Assembly: GCA_020049775.1 (NCBI GenBank)
Contig: JAGVLO010000007.1
Coordinates: 1-64,000 of the forward strand
Source of the DNA: Alphaproteobacteria bacterium
Lineage (GTDB): Bacteria > Pseudomonadota > Alphaproteobacteria > Rickettsiales > SXRF01
Length of the DNA stretch: 64,000 nt
Direction of reading: 5' to 3'
Shown here: positions 7,502 through 16,017 of the stretch, in pieces
How the letters are laid out: each line of letters starts with the position of its first letter
Position numbering within the stretch: the stretch's first letter is position 1
Made by a program: the position numbers and the translations under genes
Notes under the pieces: model-generated
Seen by the model: only the letters and a program-made list of their open reading frames with translations
Databases searched by the model: none
What the model was told of the DNA's origin: nothing

Positions 7502-7838
7502 AAAAACTCCCTCTTTCTTTTTTTGTTATAGCGACGCTTTAATACCACGAAACTGGCTTCTATGCTAGCTCTTAAGCGATATTACGCGTCACAAAATGAA
7601 ACATGACAGATTAATAAGGTATTAATTGAATTCATTCCGGACTCAATACAGTGGGCAGTATGTGTAGCAGGAAAGTGTTACTTTTTTCTTATCGTCTAAA
7701 AAATGGCGGATTCCCTTGCTTTCCATCGATTCCTCGGTCATGGAGAGGGGTTTTTGGCACAGGCGCGCCGCCCACAAGTTTTTGTTGCATGGGGGGTGCG
7801 GCTGGCTTACTTAGAAACCTGAGAAATCAACTTTTTTA
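7502..7838. other. Intergenic region without a recognised gene
   Basis: This stretch holds the promoter region of the minus-strand gene at 7501 and the upstream region of tRNA-Arg. The left half is AT-rich, and the right half (about 7740-7805) is G-rich with GC-rich palindromic pieces such as GGCGCGCC. A 62-residue frame at 7651-7839 reads into the tRNA and has no protein-like composition. I see no known small RNA. Confidence 0.4.
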
Positions 7839-7915
<77 letters not shown>

Positions 7916-7933
7916 CTATTATTAGGATGAGCA

Positions 7934-9856
7934 ATGGCATCGAACGAAAATAGCGGATCACGAATGCGCTGGTGGGCGCGAGGCGCAGGCATAACTGCCA
8001 TTGCAGGCAGCAGCCTCTTGTTCATGGGTCCAAGAAATGAACCAAAGCCAGCCAACGCCCCTGAAAAACCACATACCCATAAGCATGGGCACGGCGATGG
8101 CCATGGCCACAATCATGGCCATGGGGATGAAGATAGCGCAGGCCACGACACGGATCGCCATGTAACAGATCCCTTTTCCCAGAGCATTGAGTATAGCGCG
8201 ATTACCGATGTCCTGCGGCGGGAAGGTGCTAAAGTTCCGGTTCCGCAAAGCAGTCAGGAATGGATAAGGCTTTTATCCCAGCACTACCAGATACACGCCG
8301 GATTTGTACCCGTGTCAGTTGCAGCACCCTCCTCGTTCAAAGAGCCGCGCCTTATCATTTCCGTGTCTGACCCCAAAAGGGCGAATATGCGGAATTTAAG
8401 CGGCAAGCTGTTTTTCGGCTTCGTATATCACAAGGACGGCACGAGGGACATTGAGTTCATCTCACATAACCGCCAGACCAATGAATTCGACTTCGGCAGG
8501 ATCGAAGGTGCAGAACTGCGCAGGCCTCCCATAACCAAATGCCTTGAGTGCCACACCTTTGCAAAGCCGTTCCCTCTTGGCTTTCCTTATGCCGATACCA
8601 ACTTCAACCCTGCCCTTTCCCAAAAGCTTATCGCCACGCTTTTATCCGATAATCCGGCGGTTATACAAAGACTGGGCGAGATCACCGAAATGGCAAGCAA
8701 AGATGCAAATCCGGGCGCAAAACTCAACGAAATACTTGTGGTGGAATTTGGCGCGAATTCGAAAAACCCGCTCCTTTATGGCGGCGTGCCGCTTGTGAGC
8801 GAACTGAGCCTTAATGCCGACCTGCCGCGCTTCGATTATGAAACGCGCAAGGTCGGGAATGCAGAAGCCATCGCTACCTACCTCGCGCAGATACCGGATC
8901 GCTCATTGCGTTCCCAGTTGATTACCCTGTCGCTCAAACACACGCTTGCTTGTGATATTGAACGCACCTTCCCCAAATATGGCACGAATAAAAAAGTGCG
9001 GGACACCGCTGCAGAATTCGGCAAAAGCCTAGACCGCCTGATGTGCGAACATACGGAGCTGACCCCCGCCAATGCAGATGAGATCCTCGACCTGCCAGAA
9101 GGCTTTGGCTTGAAAATGAGAAGGTCCACCAAAGACCGTGGCATTTTCGATATCCCCAAGATTACGAATCTATCCGGCATCTTTGCAAAAAATGCAGGCG
9201 GAAAGCAGATACAACCTCCGCAGTTCGCTGATGCTTCGGGTATTGCTGTCAATATGGGATCGGCAGATATGCCTTTTCTTATCGAGAAGACAGCCGAAAG
9301 ATTAGCCGGTGTGACTGCAGCCAATAAACTGGCGATGGAATTACTGGTAGATGTGCTGAGATCCGACCGTATCGACACACTAGCCAGCTCCGGCAAGCTA
9401 CCCACCCGCGATGAAGTGATGACCGTGCTGGCAGAAGGTATCCAGCAGGAGGCCAAAAGGCAGCACGGCAAGGATATCGTTATTGACAGGAAAGACTATA
9501 TCGATATATCCCTGCCCTTGCCGCAACTTAATGTCGAAGCTGACATCGCCCCTCTTCCAATAAAAGGAACAAAAAATCCCGTAGAACAAAATTGCTATAG
9601 CTGCCATGGCGGGCCAAAGCCATCCAAGGGCGCTATACCCATGGATGGAAAAGGCTGGCAGGAACTATTTGCGAAGGACGCTGATAAGGCACGCCAGCTC
9701 TATCAGGAATCGATCAAGCGGATAGAAGATGGTGAAATGCCGAGGGGTAGAAAATTGCCTGACGCCGATAGGCAACGCATCATCGACTGGCTGAGAGGAG
9801 ATCCCTCAATTCCTCGTGAGTTACTGAGCAATCCCCCAAAAAATAAAACCAGATAA
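7934..9856 (+). CDS. Diheme cytochrome-like secreted protein with His-rich segment
   Basis: The 640-residue product has an N-terminal membrane or signal segment (about 11-31), a very His-rich stretch at 46-76 (HKHGHGDGHGHNHGHG type), and two c-type heme motifs, CLECH at 203-207 and CYSCH at 554-558. The second lies in a C-terminal domain like short cytochrome modules, with a following MPRGRKLP segment. The middle has no recognised domain. The two covalent hemes imply export and electron transfer in the periplasm. The His-rich part could bind metal. The substrate or partner is unknown; its start is 18 bases after tRNA-Arg. Confidence 0.75.
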   Translation: MASNENSGSRMRWWARGAGITAIAGSSLLFMGPRNEPKPANAPEKPHTHKHGHGDGHGHNHGHGDEDSAGHDTDRHVTDPFSQSIEYSAITDVLRREGAKVPVPQSSQEWIRLLSQHYQIHAGFVPVSVAAPSSFKEPRLIISVSDPKRANMRNLSGKLFFGFVYHKDGTRDIEFISHNRQTNEFDFGRIEGAELRRPPITKCLECHTFAKPFPLGFPYADTNFNPALSQKLIATLLSDNPAVIQRLGEITEMASKDANPGAKLNEILVVEFGANSKNPLLYGGVPLVSELSLNADLPRFDYETRKVGNAEAIATYLAQIPDRSLRSQLITLSLKHTLACDIERTFPKYGTNKKVRDTAAEFGKSLDRLMCEHTELTPANADEILDLPEGFGLKMRRSTKDRGIFDIPKITNLSGIFAKNAGGKQIQPPQFADASGIAVNMGSADMPFLIEKTAERLAGVTAANKLAMELLVDVLRSDRIDTLASSGKLPTRDEVMTVLAEGIQQEAKRQHGKDIVIDRKDYIDISLPLPQLNVEADIAPLPIKGTKNPVEQNCYSCHGGPKPSKGAIPMDGKGWQELFAKDADKARQLYQESIKRIEDGEMPRGRKLPDADRQRIIDWLRGDPSIPRELLSNPPKNKTR

Positions 9857-9888
9857 CCCGTGTAGGCACTGTATTAGACCAACCGCAA

Positions 9889-11418
9889 CTACTCGCGCCC
9901 GCTATGGCCGCTTGTGCGCTTTTGCGCGATGGCTTCCGGTGTGATGGCCTTGTTCACGGCCAGATGGGTGAGCTTGGGAACTTCATTCACCAGCTGCTTT
10001 ACCAGATGGATATTTTCCGCAAGCACCCTCCCCACGGTTTTTATTTCGGTAATTCTTCCGTCCTTCACACGGTATAGCAACATACCGAGATTGCCGAGTT
10101 CTGTTTCCGGCTGCGTGTTTCTGGTCCATGTGTCGGGCCTGCCCTTTGTATCAAGCGGCCTTTGCATAATCGCGCCGGTAACGCTGGCATTGTTGCTGAC
10201 CACCACTTCTTTGCCCTGAATGCCGCTAATTTTCACTTCCTCGGCGGATACATGCGTATGCCCGTAATTGACGTGCGTCACTTTTTCCAATGTTTTGCTG
10301 GTAAGGATTTTTGGTTCATGGTCGCCCAGCTTTTTATAAAAATTCACTGTGCGGTCGGATTTAAGGCCATGCGGCAGCATCACTTGTGATTTTCTGGCTA
10401 AATCGCCGATGCGCCCTTCAATATTTTCAAGCTGCTGGGTGGTGCGCTCGATAGCGCGTGTATACACCAGATTTTCCGCTTCGAATTGTGGTGGCAGCAA
10501 ATCCGTGCGCTGCGCCAGTTCTTCCTGAAGCTCTTCAAATTTCTTGCAGCGTTTTTTGAGCTTGGAGACAGTGAGGTCCAGCGCATCAAGGTCAATTTCA
10601 TTTTTCTTCACCGCCTTGTAAAAATCACCTTCCTGTGCGTGATAGAGAAGTTCGGCATAAAGCGTTTTTGCAGTAACGTTGGGCTTGCGCCACCAGTTGA
10701 CAAACGCCTGCCCTTTTTCCTGCTTCTGCGCGCTGGCTGCCCAGATATTCGTGGCGATAGACACAGCCTTTTGCGCCATCTCCCTGTGCGTGAGGCATTT
10801 GCGTTCAATGTCGGTGCCACCGTCTTCGACGAACCATAAATCATCCATCTGCAAGTCACCGTGTGTGGCAAGCAGCCTGTCGCGCTTGTCCTTTTCACCA
10901 CCGGGCATGGGAATAATGGCTACTTCCGCCACCCACTGGAAATTATCGGGATATTGTTTTTCCAGCTCTGTAAGCGCGTCGCGGAATGTTTCAAAATTTT
11001 CGTGATTGCCGATGACCTTGACAATTTTACGCGGCGGATTCTCTTTAATTAGTGTTGTCAATACAGCTATGTCATCCTTCACTTTCTGGTGAAGAACCGC
11101 TTCAGCAGTTTCAAGCATGGCTTTTTTGTAGTCGGCACCACGCGCGGGAAAACGCTTGTAAAGCTCTGCCGCCGCCTCCTTGAATGCGAGTGGTGATTCA
11201 TATTCAAAATCATCACCATTCATGAGCAAAATATTGGCCTGACTGGAAAAACCGTCCAGCGCCTGCTTTACTTCCGGCATACAGGAGGTGACACCGCCCT
11301 CATGACCGTCTGATACGGCGAGCAATAATTGTTCGCCTTCCTTCAGTTTTATTATTTTTGCGGCTATGCCCGCCCAGTCTTTTGCTGTGAGATGGGCGCA
11401 ATCTTTTGCTTGTAACAT
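9889..11418 (-). CDS. Calcineurin-like metallophosphoesterase
   Basis: I use ATG 11418; a TTG at 11475 would extend it to 528 residues. In the long numbering, all metallophosphoesterase signatures are present in order: DGH at 56-58, GDD at 87-89, GNHE at 156-159, HGD at 205-207 and GHTH at 405-408. The protein therefore should bind two metal ions and hydrolyse phosphoesters. Between HGD and GHTH lies an unusual insertion of nearly 200 mostly helical residues. It is the last gene of a five-gene minus-strand operon with an AAA+ ATPase and a VWA-peptidase. Its substrate (nucleotide, nucleic acid or phosphoprotein) cannot be told. Confidence 0.8.
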   Translation of the reverse strand: MLQAKDCAHLTAKDWAGIAAKIIKLKEGEQLLLAVSDGHEGGVTSCMPEVKQALDGFSSQANILLMNGDDFEYESPLAFKEAAAELYKRFPARGADYKKAMLETAEAVLHQKVKDDIAVLTTLIKENPPRKIVKVIGNHENFETFRDALTELEKQYPDNFQWVAEVAIIPMPGGEKDKRDRLLATHGDLQMDDLWFVEDGGTDIERKCLTHREMAQKAVSIATNIWAASAQKQEKGQAFVNWWRKPNVTAKTLYAELLYHAQEGDFYKAVKKNEIDLDALDLTVSKLKKRCKKFEELQEELAQRTDLLPPQFEAENLVYTRAIERTTQQLENIEGRIGDLARKSQVMLPHGLKSDRTVNFYKKLGDHEPKILTSKTLEKVTHVNYGHTHVSAEEVKISGIQGKEVVVSNNASVTGAIMQRPLDTKGRPDTWTRNTQPETELGNLGMLLYRVKDGRITEIKTVGRVLAENIHLVKQLVNEVPKLTHLAVNKAITPEAIAQKRTSGHSGRE

Positions 11419-11520
11419 ATTGGCCAGATTACTAGGGTTTGCAGGCCTTTTAGCCAGTAATGGACTAAAAAGCAACTATTGTTGGATAACACTTGGAAAC
11501 CACTGTATCAGAATGAAATT

Positions 11521-12906
11521 TTAACAACGTCTTATGCTGGCATAATCCATAATATAGCCTGTAGAGCCAGGCGACCATTTTTCAACGTTTTTAGCGATGT
11601 GTTCGGCAAAAATGGTTGATTGCTGTCTTTCCTCCGGCGTAGTTGCAGCGAGATATTGCGCCTTTCTTTTATCCAGCAACGCCATAAGCCCGCCAAAAGG
11701 ATTTTCTTCCACCGCCCGCCCCGCATCATCACGTGGCACGTAAACAAACTCCTCCACTGCCCTGTACAGGTTTGCATCCCCGATCTGGTAATTATAACGG
11801 TTCAGCAAAAGATGCTTGGCAAGCTTTGCGAATAGCTCCGCACGCACGCCATCATCATCAAGGTCAGCATATATTTTATGTTTAGTAAAAGAGTGCGCCT
11901 CCTTAAGCTGGGTTACATATTTTTCTAGCATTTTTAGCGCTGTTTCCGTCTTATTCCCTCTCCATGGAAGCGACAGCTTCAGTTCACCTTCCATCTGTGA
12001 TTCAGCATAGGCTAATAACGTATTCCTGAAGCAGTTTTCTTCGGTCGTATATGTTTCAGCCGTATGCTCACTTACTTCCCTCTTCCACCGTTCAAGCAAA
12101 CCTGAAAGCTTTTTTGTGTGTTTTTCTAACGTAGATATAAAACCCGAGGATACATCATCACTAAGCGCACGGTCAAAATCCTCTGCACGCTGGTCTAATG
12201 CGTGCAGGATTTCCTCTGCCACCAAATCGTCAAACCTTGTCATCTCTGCTTTGCGCTTCATGGTGACATGCCTGATTTTTGAGGTAAGTGCCATAAGGTT
12301 GTCTTTTTTAGAATAGTATCCCGCTGCTTCATCGGCACTGTATTTAGTGGTAAGACTGTCTATTGCCATTCCCTCATGGCCTACCAGCGCCATAAAAAAA
12401 GTTTTGGTGAAAAGCTCATGTGAAATTTCCGGGTATTTGCATAACTCAACAAACACCTTGTTTATCTGGTGTGTTTCCAACTCCTCTCTGAAAAAAGCAT
12501 TATCAGGAAAACGCTTTTTTCTGGCAGCACGTAAATGTTCGCGCATGGACTCTACATTTGCAGCCTGAAGTACAGGTGTGTAGTCAGTAATATCGCCATA
12601 TTTATCTCGTGCGCATTGTTTGCCAGCTACAAAGAGTTTGCTGTTTGGCCCCTGCCGCAATAGCGACTCACCCAGAAGCACTTCCGCCTCCGCTGTTGGT
12701 TCAAAATATTCTATGGGTATGCAGGCATTATATAACCTGTGATCCTTCAGAACATTGCATTCTTTATCGAGGAATACACAGGTGGATGCGCCGCCCACTT
12801 CGAACACATGGATTTTTTCCATGACCTTCTGCTGCCATTCACTAGGTTCTGGCTCATCATTTAATTCGCGGATAGTGTATCTGCGTTTTGTTTCTATTAA
12901 TGCCAT
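11521..12906 (-). CDS. Zincin-like protein with altered HExxH motif
   Basis: The start is set at MALIETKRR (ATG 12906), because the longer frame from 13050 overlaps the upstream gene. The 461-residue product has the run EAAGYYSKKDNLMAL (193-207) followed by DLVAEEILHALDQ (227-239). This is the arrangement of many gluzincin-type metallopeptidases (GYY strand, then HExxHALD helix), but the first His is Glu here, giving EEILH. It may be inactive or use other ligands. The rest is helical, with a basic central part. No signal peptide is seen. It is the fourth gene of the AAA+/VWA operon. The family call is by motif pattern only. Confidence 0.55.
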   Translation of the reverse strand: MALIETKRRYTIRELNDEPEPSEWQQKVMEKIHVFEVGGASTCVFLDKECNVLKDHRLYNACIPIEYFEPTAEAEVLLGESLLRQGPNSKLFVAGKQCARDKYGDITDYTPVLQAANVESMREHLRAARKKRFPDNAFFREELETHQINKVFVELCKYPEISHELFTKTFFMALVGHEGMAIDSLTTKYSADEAAGYYSKKDNLMALTSKIRHVTMKRKAEMTRFDDLVAEEILHALDQRAEDFDRALSDDVSSGFISTLEKHTKKLSGLLERWKREVSEHTAETYTTEENCFRNTLLAYAESQMEGELKLSLPWRGNKTETALKMLEKYVTQLKEAHSFTKHKIYADLDDDGVRAELFAKLAKHLLLNRYNYQIGDANLYRAVEEFVYVPRDDAGRAVEENPFGGLMALLDKRKAQYLAATTPEERQQSTIFAEHIAKNVEKWSPGSTGYIMDYASIRRC

Positions 12907-12922
12907 ACGCAGAATTTTACGG

Positions 12923-13243
12923 CTATTCCATGAATACAGGAATATTTGCAGCGGTGCGGCGTAAAATTTCACACACAAGCGTCTGGTTAAGTGCGCTTTC
13001 CTTCGGCACATACACTGCTTTGGTGCTTGTTTCACGCGCCAGCTTTTCAAACTCGCTGCCTGTTTTTGCCGTTTTCAGAAAGTCTATCTTAGCCAACTCT
13101 TTTTTTACCCAGTCTTCCGAAACCTTGTACACACAGGCATCACCTACGCGAGCCACTTCATTGGTCATGGCGCGTTGAAGGGCGGCATCGGGCATCAGCT
13201 GTTTAGCAAGTGCTTTTGGATCTGCTTTGGTGTTATTAGCCAT
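12923..13243 (-). CDS. Small hypothetical protein of the AAA+/VWA operon
   Basis: The 106-residue product starts behind GGAGAAATATT. It is charged and helical, with no cysteine pairs and no membrane segment, and contains a motif-like KLARETSTKAVYVP stretch. It lies 19 bases after the AAA+ gene and 16 bases before the zincin-like gene, so it is part of the operon. No family is recognised; an adaptor role is only a possibility. Confidence 0.55.
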   Translation of the reverse strand: MANNTKADPKALAKQLMPDAALQRAMTNEVARVGDACVYKVSEDWVKKELAKIDFLKTAKTGSEFEKLARETSTKAVYVPKESALNQTLVCEILRRTAANIPVFME

Positions 13244-13262
13244 AATATTTCTCCGTTATCTC

Positions 13263-16016
13263 TTACATGCCGACCGATTTGCCAACCATGATGGCTGGTT
13301 GTGCGGGCTCCCATGATACATCACGTTGCATTGCCACATTCCTAGCTTCAATGTTTGCTATTGTCCTGTCTTTACGCGATAAGTCAAATGCGTAGTTAAA
13401 TGACTGGGCAAAGGCGGCAGTGCCGAGTGCTGTTACTTCATCCATGGTTGCCTCGCGCTTGTCAGGACTCTTGGCGTCAGCAGCAAAGACCGGACGGCGG
13501 CGTATGGTAGCAGCCTCCAGCGTAATAAATTTTGCCACTTTCTTTGCCTCATCAGGTGCGCCCAGCTCTTTCACATCACTGAATATCTTTTCAAGCGTGG
13601 TGCGAATTTTGGGGCCTGCACCCACTTCGGTGCGGTCAACATAGGTTATTCCTAGCTTTCCAGATTCCAGTCTTCCCTTGAGAGCCGGATCAATTTTATC
13701 ACCTACTATCAGCGTGGTGTTATTATTGTTGTTACGCCAAACCTGAATTTCTGAAGGATTACCCTGCTTGTCACGTACACTCAGTACATTGACAGCAAGA
13801 CCAGTAGCGCTCCGGTTTTCAAGAATTTCAATTGCGGTAGAATTTACTGCCATCAGACTACCTTCAAGATTCGTAATGGTCTCACCTTTACTGATACGCT
13901 TCGAAAGATCACGCGTGAACATGCGATCAAGGTTCTGTTCGGCAAGAACAGGCAGTGTCAGGCCTTTGAGTACAGATTCCACCTCAAGGCGGTCACCCAT
14001 AACGCTTTGTTCAGATTTTGAACGCGCCGCCCAACCCTTCACCAGTGGTTCACTGGCATCGGTTGCTATATTCGGGTTTACGGTAAGAATCTCACGTTCA
14101 GACTTGCCCTTGCTAAGGTTTTGCCTAGTCAGTTCTGTGAGCATTTTACTGACCGATGTAAGCGATAAATAATCATCGCCTACTGTAGATATGCTTAATC
14201 CTGCTTCAGCCAAAATTGCCTCACGCACTGCTTTTGCCTGAGCATCTACCGAAACTCTGCGCTGAGGATCTATGTTCAGTTTTGCTTCAACAAGCTGCGA
14301 GGCATCCTGCGCTGCACCCTGATGGAATACCACGCCTGCATTCGCAAGTTCGGTATCAATCTGGCTAGCGATGGCAGCCCGTATGTTAATGTCATCAATG
14401 CGTGATAAAACCTGTTCATCGCGCCACTTTAATACTGCGGTTGCAAGATCAGTACCAAGACGCTGCTCAACGGCAACTTCCTTAGCGCTTGCAGGAGCAG
14501 AGCCGTCACCAAAGAGGAAATCATCCATGCCGGTTCCTGCTTCAACAACGTTTGATTTGGAGGCAATGGCGTCTGATATCCATTTTTGCGGCGTGCGCAA
14601 GTCTATGCGAATTGGGTGATCCCTTAAGTAACGGCCTGCCTCGATTCCCAGCGGATTGGCTGTATAAGCCGGATTCTCTGGATCTAATGCTGTTTCCAGA
14701 TTGACGAGCAGCCCTGCAAGTTTGCGCGTACCTTCCTGCACGCGATCTGCATTCAGTATCATCTGCGTCTTTAGGTTAGGAAAAAGTTTGCGCTCTGATT
14801 CAGTAAGACCAAACTTCACATGCTCTTCCAATACCTGAGCAAACGCAGCCGCTTCCGGCGAATCCGTTTTGGGGCGATTCCCGCCAAACATACGTTTTTC
14901 CAACTCTGTTGCTTTCGTACCTGTCAACTGGTGCTGAATGGCCTGTTCAAAAACATCAGCGCGTTCGTCCCTGTCTTTAGGCATCGCCATTTCAACGGTC
15001 TTAAGACGGGAGAACATGGGGTTGTCCTGCATTAGCGTGACACCTGCGTCACGCACGTTACCTGTCATTAAAAGAACCGGAACTTGCCCACGCTTCAACA
15101 CTACATTATTGCCTTCTGCGTCCTTCACCGTGTGTGATTCCTTTTGGCCGGTAAATACTTCTGCCACACCTAAAAGCGCGTCATAATTCTTAAGGCGCGA
15201 AAATTCATCAAGCACAATAAATGGCTTGTTCTGCTTAACGGCACGAATAATCGGGCCGTCCACTTTTTTTACATCCACCTTTTGTGCTTCTACAGGCTCT
15301 CCCTGAGCTTTAAGGAAATCCTGCACGACATCAATGACGCTTCCTGAAGCACCTTTATCCACCTCACCCTCTGTACTGGTGAGTTTCCTTTTCAGTTTTT
15401 GCCAATCTACAGCATAGCTGTCGTCTTTAGCGCTGAAAGCATCTCCCAGCTGTGAAAGCGCTTCCATGCCCGCAACAGACATCTGGTAAGGACGGCCATC
15501 ATCACGCTCAGACCTGCCATTTATCTTGGCAAGAATTTCATCAACGCGCTCTTCCAGCGTACGTCCGCCCTGCTCAGGACTGAACACAATTTCAGTCAGC
15601 AGGTCGTTGGCACGCATTTCCGGTTCGCACTGCGCATATTCGAAATCACCATACGGACGAATAGCACCCATCACGCCTGCTGTTTTGCCAAGACCGGCAT
15701 CACCCAGCACCAACATGGCACGGCGCTGTGTGTTTGGTCTTGCCATCTCACGGATGTCTTCAGCGAATGGCATAAAGTTAGTCAGTGGTATATTACGATT
15801 GAATTCCCCCTGTACCTGTTGTTCTTCAAGCCTGCTATATACAGGACTCCCCTTTACAGGATCATACACACCTGGCTTGTTAACAATGGTCGCGGATCCT
15901 GTCGCGCGTTCCTGCTTGATTGTTGGCGTAAACGCACTCGGCCCATACTCCGACACCTTGCCAACATATCGTGGTTCGACATCAAATGGGTCTTTTGAAC
16001 TGATTGTGGTTGCCAT
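13263..16016 (-). CDS. MoxR-like AAA+ ATPase with long C-terminal extension
   Basis: The start at MATTISSKDPFD (ATG 16016) has the ribosome binding site AAGGAG inside the end of the upstream gene, one base after its stop. The 917-residue product has Walker A GDAGLGKTA (105-113), Walker B FIVLDEF (266-272), a sensor-1 TGN (318-320) and arginine-finger FSRL (335-338), the order seen in MoxR/CbbQ-type AAA+ proteins. These remodel targets with VWA-domain partners, and the upstream gene encodes one. About 580 residues after the AAA+ core match nothing I know. There is a long insert between Walker A and B. The protein is cytoplasmic. Confidence 0.85.
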   Translation of the reverse strand: MATTISSKDPFDVEPRYVGKVSEYGPSAFTPTIKQERATGSATIVNKPGVYDPVKGSPVYSRLEEQQVQGEFNRNIPLTNFMPFAEDIREMARPNTQRRAMLVLGDAGLGKTAGVMGAIRPYGDFEYAQCEPEMRANDLLTEIVFSPEQGGRTLEERVDEILAKINGRSERDDGRPYQMSVAGMEALSQLGDAFSAKDDSYAVDWQKLKRKLTSTEGEVDKGASGSVIDVVQDFLKAQGEPVEAQKVDVKKVDGPIIRAVKQNKPFIVLDEFSRLKNYDALLGVAEVFTGQKESHTVKDAEGNNVVLKRGQVPVLLMTGNVRDAGVTLMQDNPMFSRLKTVEMAMPKDRDERADVFEQAIQHQLTGTKATELEKRMFGGNRPKTDSPEAAAFAQVLEEHVKFGLTESERKLFPNLKTQMILNADRVQEGTRKLAGLLVNLETALDPENPAYTANPLGIEAGRYLRDHPIRIDLRTPQKWISDAIASKSNVVEAGTGMDDFLFGDGSAPASAKEVAVEQRLGTDLATAVLKWRDEQVLSRIDDINIRAAIASQIDTELANAGVVFHQGAAQDASQLVEAKLNIDPQRRVSVDAQAKAVREAILAEAGLSISTVGDDYLSLTSVSKMLTELTRQNLSKGKSEREILTVNPNIATDASEPLVKGWAARSKSEQSVMGDRLEVESVLKGLTLPVLAEQNLDRMFTRDLSKRISKGETITNLEGSLMAVNSTAIEILENRSATGLAVNVLSVRDKQGNPSEIQVWRNNNNNTTLIVGDKIDPALKGRLESGKLGITYVDRTEVGAGPKIRTTLEKIFSDVKELGAPDEAKKVAKFITLEAATIRRRPVFAADAKSPDKREATMDEVTALGTAAFAQSFNYAFDLSRKDRTIANIEARNVAMQRDVSWEPAQPAIMVGKSVGM

Positions 16017-16017
16017 G

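Noticed and set aside
8878-9471. 197-codon minus-strand frame
   Set aside because: It is antisense to the diheme protein gene, Ser- and Arg-rich, with no ribosome binding site.
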